Source of the DNA: Onchidella celtica
Lineage: Eukaryota; Mollusca; Gastropoda; Systellommatophora; Onchidiidae
Length of the DNA: 64,000 bases
Direction: 5' to 3'
Assembly (NCBI GenBank): GCA_963931925.1
Contig: OZ007567.1
Coordinates: 79,761,686 to 79,825,685, forward strand
In this document: one piece after another, positions 60,633-64,000 of the stretch
How the letters are laid out: each line of letters begins with the position of its first letter
Position numbering within the stretch: position 1 is the first letter of the stretch
Made by a program: the position numbers and the translations under genes
The notes under the pieces: generated by a model
What the model saw: the letters and a program-made list of their open reading frames with translations, nothing else
What the model was told of the DNA's origin: nothing
Databases searched by the model: none

Positions 60633-60634
60633 GT
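60551..60634. repeat. C run plus (CT)n microsatellite
   Basis: Ten or more C followed by about 75 bases of nearly pure CT. Simple sequence. Confidence 0.95.
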
Positions 60635-60983
60635 TCCACAGCCTTTCCTTTCAATTTCCTTTACACCCCATGCTCTCATCTTTCTGATCTGAAATTTTTC
60701 TCTCATGCCTCTCGCCATATCACAATTTCATTGACAGTGTCTTTTCATGACTTTACCCTTCTGTAAATATCCACCAATCTCCACCCTGATTCTTCCCTTC
60801 ATTTTCTTTATTATTAGTTGCTTTCTTTTTAGCACGTTATTTTGCATTCCAGTTTTTCCGAAGTGTTTGCAAAATAATTGCAACAAGCATGTCTAGGTGC
60901 CAATAAAAAATAAAGATAAACCTATCGATCCGCCGCTGGATATCTTTACATAGCTTAGCCAAACTAATCTTGTCTTCCTTTTC

Positions 60984-60985
<2 letters not shown>

Positions 60986-61015
<30 letters not shown>
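60986..61015. repeat. (GT)n microsatellite
   Basis: About 30 bases of GT dinucleotides. The neighbouring 60640-61460 holds no recognisable gene. Confidence 0.92.
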
Positions 61016-61019
<4 letters not shown>

Positions 61020-61479
61020 GAACTTAACTTTAGATCTATTCTCCACTGAACTGCTTTGATCTATCCCATATTCCTATGGTGAAATTAGGTCAAATACCGA
61101 GATAAGTTACGTGTTACTAAATCTGTCCTTAGATGACCTAGGAAATTTTATTGCTTCTGAGATTGATTCTTGTGATGTTGACTGGGCTGAAGGACAAAAA
61201 CATTCAATGGGAGAGAAGAATAAAATATTTGGTTTTGTTTGGTTTGGGTTTTTAACCCCAGAATGCGAAGACTCTTAGCTTCACGACCGACTTTTTACTT
61301 TGCGGTTAGATTATCACAATATTTTGTCTGGGACAGGAACAAAGGGAATAAGTGAGGGCCTGATCACCTTGACGGCGGACGATGACTATTTGTGGTGATG
61401 ACAGCTGCGGCGAGTTTAGGGCTTTATGTGTTGATCTAAAGTATAAGTAAGGTACGATAGATAATGCTGCCAAATCGCG

Positions 61480-61948
61480 GGGACAAGGTGGTCTAGAGGC
61501 AAGGTACTCGCCTCTCATGCCAAGGGTCCCGGGTTCTAAACCCGGGCAGTGCAGGCATGTTGGAAAGTGGATTTTTCTCATATTTTCAGGTCCCTGGTCC
61601 TATTGGGGGGTAGGATCGAGTAGTTCTTGGAAATTGGATTTTTCTCATATGTTCAAGTCCCTGGTCCTATTGGGGGGTAGGATCGAGTACCTAGTCTTCT
61701 CGGATAAGGACGAAAAAATTCGGAGGGCCCGTGTGCACGTTGCGCACGTTAAAGATACCTTGGCAGTTGGAAATCGTAAAGAGCAGGCCGAAAGGCCGCT
61801 GCCCGGGCAAAATTGAAATTAATAGATTAAAATTTATCCATATCATCTCCCCCCCCCCCCCCCCCGCCAGAACAAGAAATAATAAAACAAGTAAAGTGAG
61901 GTGTAAATGCCAAGGGCAGCGAACCTCCTAAAATAAAGACCTCAAATC
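61480..61948 (+). mobile_element. tRNA-derived SINE, copy 2, with perfect 16-bp TSD
   Basis: Flanked by ATGCTGCCAAATCGCG at 61464-61479 and again at 61949-61964, a perfect 16-bp target duplication that fixes both ends of the insertion. The tRNA-like head (GGTGGTCTAGAGG as A-box region, CCCGGGTTCTAAACCC as B-box region) would serve as an RNA polymerase III promoter. A 67-bp module (61560-61626, repeated at 61627-61688) is duplicated here but single at 54815-55126. Then come the GTGCACGTTGCGCACGTTA core, a poly(C) tract at 61849-61865 and an A-rich 3' tail. The exact TSD shows the copy is young. Confidence 0.92.
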
Positions 61949-61964
61949 ATGCTGCCAAATCGCG

Positions 61965-62167
61965 AAATTAGGTCACGGTGATAAACAAAATTGGAGAGAG
62001 CTCTCTGTACCATAGAAAGAGTGCGGATAGAGTATTGTGTTGTTGTTGTTGTTTTCATATTTTTGGATTGATTGAAACCGTTCAAAACCTTCTGTATGTT
62101 GTTTTTCTTTTTCCTCCGTCTGAACATGTATGAGCGGACATTGTTTACCACCTTGACTTACTTCCAG
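61965..62167. other. Intron-like DNA up to candidate acceptor
   Basis: Contains (TTG)n at 62038-62054. It ends in the acceptor-like tract CCTTGACTTACTTCCAG. Confidence 0.5.
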
Positions 62168-62227
62168 CTCCATGCTAACAGTGGTTTCGGGGAGCCTCCC
62201 ATATCTTGAAGTGCAAATCGACCAGTT
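62168..62227 (+). CDS. Candidate 60-bp coding exon
   Basis: Bounded by TTACTTCCAG and a consensus donor GTAAGTGA. One frame is open: it needs two bases from the previous exon, reads SMLTVVSGSLPYLEVQIDQ and leaves two bases. This phase-2 pattern matches the introns around exon 2, but it does not follow directly from exon 3 or from the 59979 candidate. If real, it belongs with an exon not found here, or with another gene. Confidence 0.4.
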
Positions 62228-62409
62228 GTAAGTGATTCCTTTAGTTACTCACATGCTTGCTCGCTGATGTCGATCTCTTGGCACTTACTGGTTTTCCCGT
62301 AATCATCAAGCTGGGGGATCTAAATTTCATACTCTTACTGTTATTGTTTTTTTTTTTCAATTTCAGAAACTAAGTAATATCTTCAGTTCTATGGCTTAGC
62401 CAGACATCA

Positions 62410-62525
62410 GATAGTGTTGATTTGGATTTCAGACAAAAAATAGCCTTCATACTGAAAGTGTCATTTTGGATTTCAGACAAAAATAGCCTTCATGCAGAAA
62501 GTGTCATTTTGGATTTCAGACGAGT
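62410..62525 (+). repeat. Tandem repeat, about 50-bp unit
   Basis: TTTGGATTTCAGACAAAAA plus TAGCCTTCAT and GAAAGTGTCATT occur twice, with a third partial TTTGGATTTCAGAC. Very similar units, so recent. Confidence 0.88.
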
Positions 62526-62529
62526 GAGT

Positions 62530-63965
62530 CAGCCCTGGTGTTGGGCAATATCACGATTGCCTGAATTCCAAGTGCTTAACTAATTGACGTTTGGACACCG
62601 AACTATTCTCAGGGTTCGTCACTCTTGCTTTGTCCTAATCCTTTCATAAATCCTTGACCTGTTTTGGACTGCGAGTTAGTCTTCGCTTGTGCCCCCTCTG
62701 CATCAACTGTTGTGTTCGTCCAACGATTAAAGAACGGTATAAATTGTTTCGAAACACCCTCCATCTCAGACAAAGTCCCTGCTTCTTGTCGAGAGGAATA
62801 GAAGTCCCGTATTTTTCTCCGTAAACATACTCATGCTTCACCCCATGAAATGAATGAACAAAATTCAAATTTCATGCCCATTAGATTACATAATTGCATT
62901 CCCGCGCAAGATGATTACCAACACCTAATATTTAAACTTTCAAGTCGAGCATGACAAAATTTCTTCGTGCAGAACATACGAGATCATAAAAAGCCTCCAG
63001 AGTTCGTTTCTTACAGAAGTGATAAGAGGTTAGAGTGTAAAATCACAGCTGCCAGGACTAAAACTGCAAGAAATGGTGGGAGTGTCAAGCGCTCTTCAAG
63101 ATGATTGTGCGTGTGGCGTCCGGAGACAGATTTTGTAGAGCTCAGTTTTTTTTCTTCCTCTCTTTCTGTTTCGCGATACCAGAATTAGAGAAACTAATGA
63201 ACCGCCTGAGGGCATCCATTCATTTTCCTTTTATTACTCTTTCTCTGTCTTTCTCTCAATCTTTCTTGAATTTCTTAACTTTGGAAGATTACTCATTTTC
63301 AGATTGATTTTTCCCCTCTTCCATCTTCCCCCAGACCTCAAATTGTCCAATCTACGTGATAATTTGTAGCTACAGGCCCTGTGCATTGGAATTGATAATG
63401 CTGTGAGGTCTTTTTTTTCTCTTATTTTTCTTTCCCTCTGATCAGGAAGAACATTTTAGTGGAATTGATGAATTGTAGTTGATTATAAAGTCGTCTTTTG
63501 AAGAGCTCTTTCCCCCTCATGTTAAGTCCAGAAAGTGAATTTTATCGTCCAGGGTCTAGAAGCATCGCACTTTTCTTTTCTAATTCGTTATGTGTTTCAT
63601 TATAATCTTTCTTTATTGTTTTCTAACGGGGGCCTTTGCAACATTGGGGGGGGGGGGGGAGGAGAAACAATCTGTAAAGCAAGGAGCTTACACTATAATA
63701 CTGGAGTGCCGACTGATACCGTCACCTTAATAAAACACCTTGCGTCTCGCGTGTCAACACTGGGCGGCTGCGCGCCATGGCCATGAGGGCAAGATCAGGC
63801 GTTGCTACATTCGGCGCCCTCACTGAGTATAGTCAGACCATAGTAAATCTTTTCTTGTAAACAAACGGGTTCATGACTTTATATAATTATATATTTTAAA
63901 ATTATTGTTAATGGATAATTTTGAAATAAACAAAGATACAATTACATAACTAAATTTGCAGTTCG
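62530..63965. other. No gene recognised
   Basis: A strong acceptor-like tract (CCCTCTTCCATCTTCCCCCAG) ends at 63334, but no convincing donor follows in an open frame. A G run lies at 63645-63660. A G+C-richer patch at 63740-63830 is unassigned. Confidence 0.4.
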
Positions 63966-63969
63966 ATGA

Positions 63970-64000
63970 CAGAGAGAGAGAGAGAAAGAGAAAGAGAGAG
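63970..64000. repeat. (GA)n microsatellite at window end
   Basis: GA dinucleotides with GAAA interruptions run off the end of the window. Confidence 0.9.

Noticed and set aside
63313-63366. Strong pyrimidine tract and CCCCCAG
   Set aside because: No good donor follows in an open frame; stops occur within a few codons in two frames.

Overview
This window reads as nuclear DNA from an animal with large introns and many repeats, most likely a mollusc and probably a gastropod. That is inferred from three things: long (GA)n/(CT)n and poly(G)/poly(C) tracts, small exons 10-23 kb apart with good GT-AG splice sites, and a mix of I-group and RTE LINEs, a tRNA-derived SINE and many small terminal-inverted-repeat elements. 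No bacterial operon, CRISPR array, rRNA gene or free-standing tRNA gene was seen.

Host genes. The best-supported host gene is on the + strand, with internal exons at 12351-12438, 22432-22515 and 45121-45206. Reading phases match across both introns, and one frame stays open through all three. The peptide could not be assigned to a family. Possible further exons lie at 59979-60010 and 62168-62227. Two weaker coding candidates are a minus-strand exon at 42413-42686 and a THAP-like zinc-finger fragment at 53226-53363. Almost everything else between 12.4 kb and 45.1 kb is intron of the first gene.

Mobile elements. The longest coding region is an apparently intact I-group LINE (about 16570-21485). 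Its endonuclease/reverse transcriptase ORF and its RNase H ORF are separate and overlap by 8 bases. The first 43 bases of the window match this LINE's 3' UTR, so a second copy probably lies just to the left. RTE-type LINE pieces sit at 57105-58285 and 40133-40410. A repeat carrying a 37-bp minisatellite occurs at 14660-15470 and, inverted with one unit, at 21485-21720 beside the LINE. Other elements include a 1.14-kb Mutator-like element with 59-bp identical TIRs and a 9-bp TSD (26391-27527), a 287-bp Harbinger-like MITE with TAA TSDs (55479-55765), a three-copy 250-bp MITE family, a roughly 100-bp TIR family, a foldback element at 4304-4537, and a SINE with a perfect 16-bp TSD (61480-61948).

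Layout. 1-12 kb: repeat and microsatellite DNA upstream of the first seen exon. 12-23 kb: exons 1 and 2, the minisatellite element and the LINE. 23-45 kb: a 22.6-kb intron with MITEs, the Mutator-like element, a possible LTR remnant and the minus-strand exon candidate. 45-64 kb: exon 3 and candidate later exons among RTE, SINE and MITE insertions. No undescribed multi-gene system could be supported. The most notable items are the split LINE, the minisatellite built on a splice-donor flank, and several structurally complete transposons.
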